Assembly (NCBI GenBank): GCA_947471985.1
Contig: CANIZL010000013.1
Span: 17,066-81,065, forward strand
Direction: 5' to 3'
From: Verrucomicrobiota bacterium
Lineage (GTDB): Bacteria; Verrucomicrobiota; Verrucomicrobiia; Limisphaerales; UBA9464
DNA: 64,000 bases
A program made the position numbers and the translations under genes. Numbering within the stretch: the stretch's first letter is position 1; the number at the start of each line of letters is the position of its first letter. A model generated the notes under the pieces. It ran no database searches. It had not been told where the DNA came from and saw nothing but the letters and a program-made list of their open reading frames with translations. Below are positions 7,695 to 15,323 of this stretch, piece after piece.

Positions 7695-9941
7695 ATGCTC
7701 CCGCAAATGGTCGCCCGGGTCACATTGGAAATCGCACTGCGCAAGGAGTTCGATTATTCCATTCCCGAGGACCTCGCGGGCCGCGTCGAGATCGGCTCGC
7801 GTGTGAAAGTGCCCTTCGGTTCGCGCTTGGTGCTGGGTGTCGTGACCGGCCTGCCCGATTCCTCACCGCACACGAATCTCAAACCCCTCGCCGACGTCAT
7901 CGGCGCCCAGGGTCTGGTGACCCCCAAGGTGCTGGCCTTGGCCCGGTGGATGGCGGAGTACTATTGCTGTCCGGTCGAAACGGCCCTGAAAAGCGTGCTG
8001 CCGGATGCCGTGCGAAAGGAGGAAGCCGGGTGGCGCGAACGACTCCACGTCCACTATCTCCCGCCCACCGGTGAACTGCCCAAGCTGACCAAGCGGCAGG
8101 AAGCCATCTGGCGCATTCTCGAGGAATGGCGCGAACTGCCCCTGCAGGAACTGCTCCGACTGGGCGAGACCACCGCCGATACCGTGCGGCGACTCGAAGA
8201 CAAGGGCCTGGTCCGCATCGGATCCCAGATCGACGAACGCGATCCCTACGCCCGCGAACTCATCGTCCCGACGCAATCGCTCACGCTGAATCCCGATCAG
8301 TTAAACGCCTTCGAGCAAATCACGCGATCCCTCGCCACGGTCGCGCCCGGCGGCGAAAACCCGCCGTTTCTGCTGCACGGCGTCACGGGTTCCGGCAAGA
8401 CCGAGGTGTACCTTCAGGCCATCGACCACTGCCTCACGCTCGGCCGCGGAGCCATTGTGCTGGTGCCCGAAATCTCCCTCACGCCACAGACCGTCGAACG
8501 TTTCAAGGCCCGTTTCAGCACCGGTCCCCGCGCCACGCTGGTGGCCGTGTTGCATTCCCACTTGTCCACCGGGGAGCGGCACGACGAATGGCATAAGATC
8601 CGCCAGGGCCGCGCCCGCATCGTCATCGGCGCCCGCTCCGCCATTTTCGCCCCGGTCGATCCGCTCGGACTCATCATCGTCGATGAGGAACACGAGCATT
8701 CCTACAAACAGGAGGAGGCGCCGCGCTACCACGCCCGCGATGTCGCGGTGGTTCGGGGACAGCGCGAAGGCGCAGTGATCGTGCTGGGCTCGGCCACTCC
8801 CTCGCTGGAGAGCTATCACAACGCGCGCCGGAAAAAGTATCGCCTGCTGGAACTGCACACTCGGGCCACGGAACAAAAGATGCCGATCGTGCGCGTGATC
8901 GATCTCCGGCTCGAATCGCGAAAAACCAAGAGCGGTGCCGTCGCCATCTTCACGCCCGAACTCAAGGAGGCCATCACCCAACGCCTGGAGCGCCGGGAGC
9001 AGACCATTCTCTTTTTGAACCGCCGCGGCTACAGCACCTCGCTGCAGTGCCCCAAGTGCGGGTACGTTGCCGGGTGCCCCAATTGCAGCGTGGCGCTCAC
9101 GTTTCATCGCGCGGAGCAACGCCTGCTCTGTCACGTGTGCGGCTATCAGGAGGCCGTGCCGAAGCAGTGTCCGGCTCCCGAATGCCGCAATCCCGCCATC
9201 CGGTTCTCCGGCCTGGGCACCGAAAAGGTGGAGGAAACCCTCACCCGCCTGTTCCCCCACGCGCGGATCGCCCGCATGGATCGCGACACGTTGAAGCGGA
9301 AGGATGATTACCGGCGCATTCTCACGGATTTCCGGACGGGCAAGCTCGACATCCTGGTGGGCACCCAGATGATCGCGAAGGGACTCCATTTTCCCAACGT
9401 CACCTTGGTGGGCGTCTTGTACGCGGATCTCAGCCTGCACATGCCGGATTTCCGCGCCGGGGAACGGACCTTCCAATTGCTCACGCAAGTCAGTGGGCGG
9501 GCCGGCCGCGGAGATGTCGAAGGCGAAGTCTTTGTCCAAAGCTTCACGCCGTTTCATCCGGCCATCCAGTACGCGCGCCGACACGATTTCCTCGGGTTTT
9601 ACGATCAGGAAATCGAGTTCCGCGAACAGCTTAAGTATCCTCCGCTGGCGCGGGTGGCCCTGCTGACCTTGAAGGGGCGCAATGAGGACAAGGTGAAGTT
9701 CACCGCGGATGCCCTGCGCAAGGAATTGGATCGACGCCTCAGTGCCTGGCGGGATCTGGTCATCGCCGGCCCGGCACCGGCACCGCTCTTGCGGGCGGAA
9801 TCCTACTACCGCCACCAAATCATGTTGCGAACCAAAGCCATGGCGCGGCTGAGCCTCGAATTGACAGCCCTTCAGACCGGCTTTCCCCTGCCCGACGACC
9901 TGACACTGACCGTCGACGTGGACCCGGTGAATCTCGTCTGA
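7695..9941 (+). CDS. priA: Primosomal protein N' (PriA helicase)
   Basis: PriA is the 3'-5' superfamily 2 helicase that reloads the replisome at stalled forks. The 748-residue product has the N-terminal 3'-DNA-end-binding domain (about 5-100), a winged-helix part (about 110-180), Walker A GVTGSGKTE near residue 230, the DEEH Walker B box near 328, GSATPSLES, and a zinc region (about 451-500) with four CxxC pairs beginning CPKCGYVAGCPNC. The helicase C-terminal motif VSGRAGRGD and the C-terminal PriA fold are intact. The ATG at 7695 is chosen; a GTG at 7671 in the same frame would add eight residues. The length is normal for the family. Confidence 0.97.
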   Translation: MLPQMVARVTLEIALRKEFDYSIPEDLAGRVEIGSRVKVPFGSRLVLGVVTGLPDSSPHTNLKPLADVIGAQGLVTPKVLALARWMAEYYCCPVETALKSVLPDAVRKEEAGWRERLHVHYLPPTGELPKLTKRQEAIWRILEEWRELPLQELLRLGETTADTVRRLEDKGLVRIGSQIDERDPYARELIVPTQSLTLNPDQLNAFEQITRSLATVAPGGENPPFLLHGVTGSGKTEVYLQAIDHCLTLGRGAIVLVPEISLTPQTVERFKARFSTGPRATLVAVLHSHLSTGERHDEWHKIRQGRARIVIGARSAIFAPVDPLGLIIVDEEHEHSYKQEEAPRYHARDVAVVRGQREGAVIVLGSATPSLESYHNARRKKYRLLELHTRATEQKMPIVRVIDLRLESRKTKSGAVAIFTPELKEAITQRLERREQTILFLNRRGYSTSLQCPKCGYVAGCPNCSVALTFHRAEQRLLCHVCGYQEAVPKQCPAPECRNPAIRFSGLGTEKVEETLTRLFPHARIARMDRDTLKRKDDYRRILTDFRTGKLDILVGTQMIAKGLHFPNVTLVGVLYADLSLHMPDFRAGERTFQLLTQVSGRAGRGDVEGEVFVQSFTPFHPAIQYARRHDFLGFYDQEIEFREQLKYPPLARVALLTLKGRNEDKVKFTADALRKELDRRLSAWRDLVIAGPAPAPLLRAESYYRHQIMLRTKAMARLSLELTALQTGFPLPDDLTLTVDVDPVNLV

Positions 9942-9947
9942 GCGAAG

Positions 9948-10889
9948 TTACGGCGTGATGACCCGCAGCCCGCGGGCATCGAGGGTGAACCGGGCGGGCA
10001 AATGCCCCATGTTATCGCCTTCCACGTGGAACGGTATTCCCGAACCGGTGGTGGGGGCGGTGGCGGCCGCGGCGCGCAGCACGATTTCCTTGCCCTGCCA
10101 GTGGACCAGGCCGGAGGCGGCGCCGAAGCGGCCGCGGGCGAGCGCGGCGAATTGCCCGGGGAAACGCCACGGAGAAACCCGCTCCACCATCGCCAGATCC
10201 AGCTGTCCGTCGTTCAACTGCGCCTGGGGAAACACCACCCAACGCCCACCGTAGAAGCGTCCATTGCCGATCAGCGCGAGTTGACCGCTCACTTTTCGGC
10301 CGTCGACCTCCGCCTCGACTACGGGCAGCGGCCCGAACAGCGCCTGCAATCCCGCCCAAACATAAGCCAGCGGTCCGACTTTTTTCTTCAGTTCCCAACT
10401 CACCCGCTCGAGCGCGAGGGAATCCAGACCGGCCCCGCCCATCTGCACGAACCAGCGTCGCATCGGCACCGCCACCGGGGTCCCGCCCGAATACTCCACC
10501 AACCCCAAATCCACCCGCCGTTCGCCACCCCGCAGGAGCAATTGCCAGCCGGCCTCAAAATCACCCGGCACCTGCAACTCCTTCGCGAAAACGTTCACCG
10601 TGCCCAAGGGCAGAATTCCCAGGCGGGTGCGTTGGGGACCGTCCGGGACTTGGGCGAGTCCATTGACGACTTCATTGACGGTCCCATCGCCCCCGGCGGC
10701 CACGAGCGTCGTGCACCCGTGCTCCACCGCTTCGCGGGCCTGCGTCACGGCGTCGCCGGCGCTGCGCGTGGGCCGGAGCACCACAACGACACCGGCGACC
10801 TGCGCCGCCCGCATCGCGATATTCAAACGGGCCCGGAACGCCGCGGCCTTGTCGCCGCGGGCAGTCGGATTGAAGACGATGGCAATCAC
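9948..10889 (-). CDS. Diacylglycerol/lipid kinase family protein (YegS-like)
   Basis: The catalytic DAGK domain is marked by VIAIVFNPTARG at the N-terminus, the nucleotide-binding GGDGTVNEVVNGL and LGILPLGTVNVFA, and a C-terminal beta-sandwich with IGNGRFYGGRWVVFPQA and DGQLDLAMVE. Such enzymes phosphorylate diacylglycerol or related lipids with ATP at the membrane face. The GTG at 10889 puts the family start (VIAIVFNP) at residue 1. A second GTG at 10931 would add 14 residues of Gly/Pro-rich sequence and is less likely. The gene is convergent with priA, with 6 bp between the stops, so there is no room for separate terminators. Confidence 0.88.
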   Translation of the reverse strand: MIAIVFNPTARGDKAAAFRARLNIAMRAAQVAGVVVVLRPTRSAGDAVTQAREAVEHGCTTLVAAGGDGTVNEVVNGLAQVPDGPQRTRLGILPLGTVNVFAKELQVPGDFEAGWQLLLRGGERRVDLGLVEYSGGTPVAVPMRRWFVQMGGAGLDSLALERVSWELKKKVGPLAYVWAGLQALFGPLPVVEAEVDGRKVSGQLALIGNGRFYGGRWVVFPQAQLNDGQLDLAMVERVSPWRFPGQFAALARGRFGAASGLVHWQGKEIVLRAAAATAPTTGSGIPFHVEGDNMGHLPARFTLDARGLRVITP

Positions 10890-10977
10890 GCCGAAAAACG
10901 GCCCACGATGGGGGCCGCAATTGGGGCCCACAGTGAAGCCGCGATGGGGACCGGGCCGCCCGCCCAGAGGGCCACGC

Positions 10978-11373
10978 TCACTTGGAGCCCGGAACCACCA
11001 GGCGATACTCGGGCGACCAATCGCTGTTGGTCACGACCGCGCGCCCCAAGCCGGGGTACCAGAAATCGAACTTGTACTTGTAGGGCACGTACGCCTTGCC
11101 CGGCGGCAGCGGCACCGCGGCCTCCCAACGATCCGCCGTGCGCGGCACGCGGGACATCGGATACAGCTTCGCGTCCACCATGACGTAGGCGCTCACCTTG
11201 GCCGACGTCGATCCGCGGCGCGGGGATTCCCACTCCACCTCGAAGGGATAAATGCTGTCCGGCTGCGGCGGAACCGCCCGGGGGGTGAGGTTGGTGACGT
11301 CGGTGCTGCAACCGGACAGGAGGCCCAGCAGGCCCAGGCCGACCGCGGCGCAGAAAACTTGAGAACGCTTCAC
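10978..11373 (-). CDS. Small secreted lipoprotein, function unknown
   Basis: The GTG start gives VKRSQVFCAAVGLGLLGLLSGC, a textbook signal peptidase II sequence with lipobox LSGC, so the mature protein is lipid-anchored at about Cys 22. The remaining 110 residues alternate beta-strand-like segments (YPFEVEWESP, VSAYVMVDAKLY, YKYKFDFWYPGLG) and may form one beta-sandwich. No enzymatic motif is seen. The frame is open upstream to 11511, but that Arg-rich extension would bury the signal peptide. It lies 88 bp upstream of the lipid kinase in the same direction and may be cotranscribed with it. Confidence 0.7.
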   Translation of the reverse strand: MKRSQVFCAAVGLGLLGLLSGCSTDVTNLTPRAVPPQPDSIYPFEVEWESPRRGSTSAKVSAYVMVDAKLYPMSRVPRTADRWEAAVPLPPGKAYVPYKYKFDFWYPGLGRAVVTNSDWSPEYRLVVPGSK

Positions 11374-11529
11374 GGGAGTAGCCTGCGCGATTTTCCCCCG
11401 GGTTGGCAAGGCGCGGCACAGGATTCGCACGGCTTCCTGCCGCCCGAGCCCGGGTGCAGACAGCACCTCGCGAAGCACCCCGCGACCGAGCCGCACGGGC
11501 GCAAACTCCAACGGGCCCCAAAAAACACC

Positions 11530-11562
11530 ACAGGGACGGATCCCGGAGAGATCCGTCCCTGT
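11530..11562 (-). terminator. Hairpin terminator downstream of the peroxiredoxin gene
   Basis: A perfect 13-bp inverted repeat (ACAGGGACGGATC at 11530-11542 and its complement at 11550-11562) has a 7-nt loop. Read on the minus strand it is followed by GGTGTTTTTT, a proper U-tract, 25 bp after the peroxiredoxin stop. On the plus strand only TTTAAAT follows, so it works mainly leftward. Confidence 0.88.
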
Positions 11563-11587
11563 TTAAATCAATCTGAGCGCTGGCGAC

Positions 11588-12223
11588 TCAGCGATTCGGC
11601 TGCGGGGTGTAGCGCAGATACGGCTTCACGCGCCGGATGCCCTTCGGGAACAATGTCACCGCTTCTTCATCCTTCACCGCGGGTGTGATGATGCAATCCT
11701 CGCCCGCCTTCCAATCCGCCGGCGTCGCCACGCGGAATTTGGACGTCAGCTGCAGTGAATCGATCACGCGCAACAGCTCGATGAAATTGCGGCCCGTCGA
11801 CGCCGGATACGTGAGCGTGAGTTTAATCTTCTTGTCGGGCCCGATGATGAACACGGAGCGCACCGTCGCTTTGTCATCCGCGTTCGGATGGATCATGTCA
11901 TAGAGGGTCGCGACATTGCGATCCGGATCCGCGATGATGGGGAAATTGACCGTCGTGTGCTGGGTTTCGTTGATATCGCCCACCCAGCCCTGATGGGATT
12001 CCAGGGTATCGACGCTGACCGCGGCGACCTTGACGTTGCGTTGGGCGAATTCGTCACGGAGCCGCGCGGTGGCGCCCAGCTCGGTGGTGCAGACCGGGGT
12101 GTAATCCGCCGGGTGGGAGAAGAGGATGCCCCAGGAATTCCCCAACCATTCGTGGAACCGGAAGGTCCCCTCGGTGGTGGCTGCGGTGAAATCGGGCGCG
12201 ATGTCGCCAAGTCGAAGTGCCAT
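11588..12223 (-). CDS. Peroxiredoxin, 1-Cys Prx6 type
   Basis: This 211-residue thiol peroxidase reduces hydrogen peroxide and organic hydroperoxides in the cytoplasm. The peroxidatic cysteine is in the family motif ADYTPVCTTELG (Cys about 45), with the supporting Thr and the Arg in ATVRSVFIIGPD. The long C-terminal arm (RVIDSLQLTSKFRVATPADW) and overall length identify the Prx6/AhpC-TSA 1-Cys group, not two-Cys AhpC. One further Cys occurs near residue 174 (GEDCIITP); a Cys in this arm is seen in some archaeal relatives and could act in resolution. The gene is monocistronic with a strong hairpin terminator. No OxyR-type regulator is nearby. Confidence 0.93.
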   Translation of the reverse strand: MALRLGDIAPDFTAATTEGTFRFHEWLGNSWGILFSHPADYTPVCTTELGATARLRDEFAQRNVKVAAVSVDTLESHQGWVGDINETQHTTVNFPIIADPDRNVATLYDMIHPNADDKATVRSVFIIGPDKKIKLTLTYPASTGRNFIELLRVIDSLQLTSKFRVATPADWKAGEDCIITPAVKDEEAVTLFPKGIRRVKPYLRYTPQPNR

Positions 12224-12326
12224 ATTTCTTTAATCCTCCCGGGACAACTTGCCGCGGGAGACGCTCAGGATATCCCCCCGCGCGCCGGAGGCAATGGCGG
12301 GCACCCACGCCGTACCGATTGCGCAC

Positions 12327-12368
12327 GTTCGTGGTTCGTGGTTCGTGGTTCGTGGTTCGTGGTTCGGA
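12327..12368 (+). repeat. Heptanucleotide microsatellite (GTTCGTG)n
   Basis: Five perfect copies of GTTCGTG (12327-12361) are followed by a variant GTTCGGA that runs straight into repeat copy A. It looks like a slippage expansion of the GTTCGGAGT linker found before the other copies. Confidence 0.9.
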
Positions 12369-12553
12369 GTTCCGGATTTATCCGGCGGAGCTTGCGACCG
12401 GTCGAGCGCGTCGGAGGTCCCATCGCCCATCCGGCATGTGCCCACGTTTCCGCCTGAAGGCGGGACTCCGTACCGGCGAAAGGCAAATTCCACGGCTATT
12501 TCCCCTTCTGTTCCGGAACCCCAACTCGCCGGTTGAAAAACCAGCGTTACCGA
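12369..12553 (+). repeat. Dispersed repeat copy A (about 182 bp)
   Basis: The unit begins with hairpin CCGGATTTATCCGG (12372-12385; 5-bp stem, TTTA loop), has the palindrome CGACCGGTCG, a second hairpin CCGCCTGAAGGCGG (12450-12463; 5-bp stem, TGAA loop) exactly 78 bp after the first, and a right end related to GGTTGGAAAACCAGCGGTAC. This copy is diverged at its right end. It fills most of the 459-bp gap between the peroxiredoxin and antitoxin genes, where no gene is supported. Confidence 0.85.
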
Positions 12554-12640
12554 TACTGCGCGTCCAACCTCCTCAAGCCGCCCACAAACACCCTTGGTTA
12601 CTCCCGCCTCGCCCGCTTGCTTCCGCCGTCACCGTGCACC

Positions 12641-12658
12641 AACATGTAATTGCATGTT
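12641..12658 (+). promoter_or_regulatory. Candidate toxin-antitoxin operator palindrome
   Basis: An 18-bp imperfect palindrome (AACATG-TAATTG-CATGTT; 16 of 18 positions symmetric) lies just upstream of the antitoxin gene, in an A/T-richer stretch than its surroundings. Antitoxins of the Phd/YefM family repress their own operons by binding such sites, so it is a plausible autoregulatory operator overlapping the promoter. Confidence 0.55.
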
Positions 12659-12682
12659 TAAAGCATGGGAAAAACCGATACC

Positions 12683-12973
12683 ATGATTCACCTCTCCGAC
12701 ATTCATTCGCTGACCGATTTTCAGCGCGACGCGAAGACCCATCTCAAGCAACTCAAGAAATCGGGCCGGCCGAGTGTCCTGACGGTCAACGGCAAAGCGG
12801 CCGTGGTCATCCAGGACGCGGCGGCCTACCAGTCGATGCTCGATTTGCTCGACCGCGCTGAGGCGATTGCCGGTATCCAGCGCGGATTGGACTCCCTCCA
12901 TCGTGAAGAAGGTGAACCCGCATCCTCAGTTTTTGACCGAATTCAAGCCAAGCACCGCATTACCGCGCCATGA
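12683..12973 (+). CDS. Antitoxin, Phd/YefM family
   Basis: The N-terminal part (DIHSLTDFQRDAKTHLKQLKKSGRPSVLTVNGKAAVVIQDAAAYQSML) is the Phd/YefM DNA-binding fold with the characteristic RPxVLTxNGKxxxVxQD strand pair. The C-terminal half is charged and helical and should wrap the toxin. The stop overlaps the toxin start by 4 bp (ATGA at 12970), so translation is coupled. An in-frame ATG at 12665 would add six residues; 12683 is preferred because the candidate operator ends at 12658 and a -10-like TTTAAA follows it, which leaves little leader for the earlier start. Confidence 0.88.
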   Translation: MIHLSDIHSLTDFQRDAKTHLKQLKKSGRPSVLTVNGKAAVVIQDAAAYQSMLDLLDRAEAIAGIQRGLDSLHREEGEPASSVFDRIQAKHRITAP

Positions 12974-13293
12974 CCCGCTGGCCGGTCGTCATTCAGCCCC
13001 CCGCCGCGGCTGAAATCGAGGCCGCCTACGTGTGGATTGCCGAAAGCAATCCCGCTGCCGCGGCGACCTGGCTTTTCGGCCTAAGAGCAGCGATCCAGGG
13101 CCTGAGTAAATTGCCCGAGCGCTGTCCGTTGGCCCCGGAAAACTCAGCGTTTAAGGAGGAGATTCGCGAACTCATCTACGGCAAACGGAGCGGACGCTAC
13201 CGGATATTTTTCACCATCCGGGCCACGACCGTTCACGTCCTCCACGTCCGCCACGGGGCCCGTGACCAACTGAAACCCGGGTCCGAAGAGTGA
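12970..13293 (+). CDS. Toxin, RelE/ParE family
   Basis: The 107-residue protein has the RelE/ParE layout: an N-terminal strand (PVVIQPPAAAEIEAAYVWIAE), two helices with ATWLFGLRAAIQGL, PERCPLAPE, then strands EIRELIYGKRSGRYRIFFTI and VHVLHVRHGARD. The IRELIYGKR-xYRIFF pattern is typical of ParE-like members. Whether it poisons gyrase or cleaves mRNA cannot be told from sequence. It is encoded with the antitoxin through an ATGA overlap. The pair lies between two copies of a dispersed repeat, which is consistent with an acquired cassette. Confidence 0.88.
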   Translation: MTRWPVVIQPPAAAEIEAAYVWIAESNPAAAATWLFGLRAAIQGLSKLPERCPLAPENSAFKEEIRELIYGKRSGRYRIFFTIRATTVHVLHVRHGARDQLKPGSEE

Positions 13294-13393
13294 CCGGGAA
13301 TCCAATTCCGACTTTGAATTCCTGATCCGCCCCCTGAAGGATCGGATTCCAAGGGCCAACCACCGCCCCATCCAGCGCGTGACGGGTCCCCCG

Positions 13394-13585
13394 GTTCGGA
13401 ATCCCGGATTTATCCGGCACGGCTCTCGCCCGGTCGCGCACGTTAGGTGTTCCCCCGCCGATCCATCCAGTGCAAACCCAACCGCCTGAAGGCGGGACTC
13501 CGCACCGAAGGCTCGGGACTTCCCGATCTATTTCCCCAGATCTGACGGAACCCTGACTCGCCGGTTGGAAAACCAGTGGTACAGG
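13394..13585 (+). repeat. Dispersed repeat copy B
   Basis: First hairpin CCGGATTTATCCGG at 13404-13417, second hairpin CCGCCTGAAGGCGG at 13482-13495 (spacing 78 bp), right end GGTTGGAAAACCAGTGGTAC closing at 13585. The unit is 182 bp from first hairpin to end. It follows the toxin stop by 100 bp and forms a near-tandem pair with copy C at a 222-bp period. The 439-bp interval 13294-13732 holds only copies B and C. Confidence 0.85.
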
Positions 13586-13615
13586 GGCGGCGCATTCCAA
13601 GTTCGGAGTTCCCAG

Positions 13616-13728
13616 GTTCGGAGTACCGGATTTATCCGGCGGGGCTTGCGACCGGTCGAGAGCGTCGGAAGTCCCATCGCCCATCCGGCAAGCGCACAAG
13701 TTTTCGCCTGAAGGCGGGACTCCGCACC
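13616..13728 (+). repeat. Dispersed repeat copy C (3'-truncated)
   Basis: First hairpin at 13626-13639; second hairpin at 13704-13717 with its first C changed to T. The copy ends after the GACTCCGCACC segment, lacks the right third of the unit, and abuts the stop codon of the leftward gene at 13733. It starts 222 bp after copy B, with a linker containing GTTCGGAGT twice. Confidence 0.82.
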
Positions 13729-13732
13729 CAAC

Positions 13733-14683
13733 TCAGCGGCAGGGAATCGTCAATTCCGGCCCGGTCGCATTCAATTGAAGGGGTTCGAGGCGATCCAGGA
13801 TCAGCGCCGCCTCGTCCCCCAGTTCCGACGCCCACCGCTGCTGAAAAATGGCGCGATACGATCGCAGCACTTCCTTCATTTCCGCGGACTCTTCCGCCGC
13901 CGACGCCTGATAACTCGCGGAAAGACTGACCCCATTCCGGTCCGGTGACGTTTTGAGGGCCTTCACCGCCGCCGCAGAATGTCTCGCGTCATCCGCCATC
14001 ACACCCTCCAAATAGCTTTTCAATCCCACATAAACACAACCATCCATGAACAATTGCCCCCGTAACGGATTGGCCTCGGTGTGGGCGAAGGATTGAAGGA
14101 TATTCGAGTAGCCCGCGGTTCCGGAACTCAACAGCTGGGAATAGCGTTCGTACAAAGGATCGTCGGGGGCGAGGGCCTCCGCGTCCGCGGTTGGCGGCGG
14201 ACTTGAAGAATTCTCCTTGGGCGCGGCACTCAATTGCTCAAAAGCCTCCCCCGCACCCTCGCACTTCAAATCCGAAAAACGCGCGGCATAGGCATAATCA
14301 TTCAGAAACAGCTTCTGTTGCAATCCGTCCAAGCGTTTGCGGCCATTACTGCCAGATTTGAACTTTTCCTTCTCGCGCTCGATCCAGCCAAAGGTATCCC
14401 TCGCCAAAGACAGTTTGGCGTTTTCCAGGATATTTTCCGAACTGGTCCCCACAGCCCTCGGCGGCCGATTTCCCGGCGGGCGAGTTTGCGATTTGACCGG
14501 CAGTTGGGCTGGCCCGGATCCCGGCGCAGAAGTCGGGCGGTCCTCGGGACGCTGAGCCGACTCCGAACGGCGCGAAAATTGAACCTTCGTAACCAACAAA
14601 GCCAAAAGCAGGGCCAAAAACGCCACCGTTATCAGGATGAGTCTTGGAGATTTCACATTAACGGCTTCCGGCTTCTTCGACAC
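13733..14683 (-). CDS. Membrane-anchored protein of unknown function
   Basis: I do not recognise a family. From the chosen GTG the product has about 316 residues: a short basic start, one transmembrane segment (SPRLILITVAFLALLLALLV, about residues 11-30), a Pro/Ser-rich linker to about residue 85, then a helical, charged, soluble domain with few cysteines. One N-terminal anchor suggests the bulk faces the periplasm. The GTG at 14683 is preferred because AAGAGGG lies about 10 bp upstream; a GTG at 14743 would add 20 hydrophilic residues and has no such site. It stands alone between repeat pairs B/C and D/E and could be lineage-specific cargo. Confidence 0.6.
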   Translation of the reverse strand: MSKKPEAVNVKSPRLILITVAFLALLLALLVTKVQFSRRSESAQRPEDRPTSAPGSGPAQLPVKSQTRPPGNRPPRAVGTSSENILENAKLSLARDTFGWIEREKEKFKSGSNGRKRLDGLQQKLFLNDYAYAARFSDLKCEGAGEAFEQLSAAPKENSSSPPPTADAEALAPDDPLYERYSQLLSSGTAGYSNILQSFAHTEANPLRGQLFMDGCVYVGLKSYLEGVMADDARHSAAAVKALKTSPDRNGVSLSASYQASAAEESAEMKEVLRSYRAIFQQRWASELGDEAALILDRLEPLQLNATGPELTIPCR

Positions 14684-14867
14684 AGCATTGCACCCTCTTT
14701 TCTGTCCCGCCTTCGGGGGTGACCCAGGACATTTGCCATCCACTCATGAAGGCATTTGGGGGCGACGATGGGGCGGCATTCGGGTCTCGGAAATCACGAG
14801 AGGAAGGCTACCTTCCGCGTCCATTTTCACGCAAGTGATTTCATTTCCGTCACCAACGCCAAGCCCA

Positions 14868-15060
14868 GGTTCGGATTCCCGGATTTATCCGGCGGAGCTT
14901 GCGGCGGGTCGAGCGGGTGAGGAGTCCCTTCGCTCGTCCTGCAGGTGCACACCCCACCGCCTAAAGGCGGAACTCCGTACCAGCGGGTGGCAATTTCCCG
15001 ATCTATTTTCCACGCTGTCCCGAAACCCCGACTCGCCGGTTGGAAAACCAGCGGTACAGG
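14868..15060 (+). repeat. Dispersed repeat copy D
   Basis: First hairpin CCGGATTTATCCGG at 14879-14892, second hairpin CCGCCTAAAGGCGG at 14957-14970 (TAAA loop instead of TGAA, stem kept), right end GGTTGGAAAACCAGCGGTAC reaching 15060. It measures 182 bp from first hairpin to end. The 640-bp interval 14684-15323 holds copies D and E, a 180-bp upstream stretch that should contain the promoter of the leftward orphan gene, and nothing else recognised. Confidence 0.87.
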
Positions 15061-15073
15061 CATGGCGCCTGCC

Positions 15074-15280
15074 GGGTTCGGAGTGCCCGGTTTGGAGTAC
15101 CGGATTTATCCGGCGGGGCTTGCGACCGGTCGAGCGAGTGAGGAGTCCCTTCGCTCGTCCTGCTGGTGCACACGTCTCCGCCTGAAGGCGGGACTCCGTA
15201 CCAGCGGCTCGCGCCTCCCGATATATTTCCCACGCTGTCCCGAAACCCCGACTCGCCGATTGGAAAACCAGCGGTACAGG
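15074..15280 (+). repeat. Dispersed repeat copy E
   Basis: First hairpin at 15100-15113, palindrome CGACCGGTCG, second hairpin CCGCCTGAAGGCGG at 15178-15191 (78-bp spacing again), right end at 15280 (181 bp). It starts 221 bp after copy D and ends 43 bp from the stop of the export permease gene. Confidence 0.87.
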
Positions 15281-15323
15281 ATTCGCGGGCCGCGAGTCCG
15301 TGGGTCGCCCTCCCCCTTCCCGC

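Noticed and set aside
10895..10980. Short GATGGGG/GGGGCC-rich direct repeats upstream of the lipid kinase
   Set aside because: Only loosely similar words in GC-rich DNA; no regular period could be established.
12217..13929. Open frames over repeat copies A-C on both strands
   Set aside because: Same cause: translated repeats with stops at unit edges and no domain content.
12369..15280. CRISPR-like array
   Set aside because: Copies are about 182 bp, few, and spaced by either about 40 bp or more than 1 kb, with no short direct repeats or cas genes.
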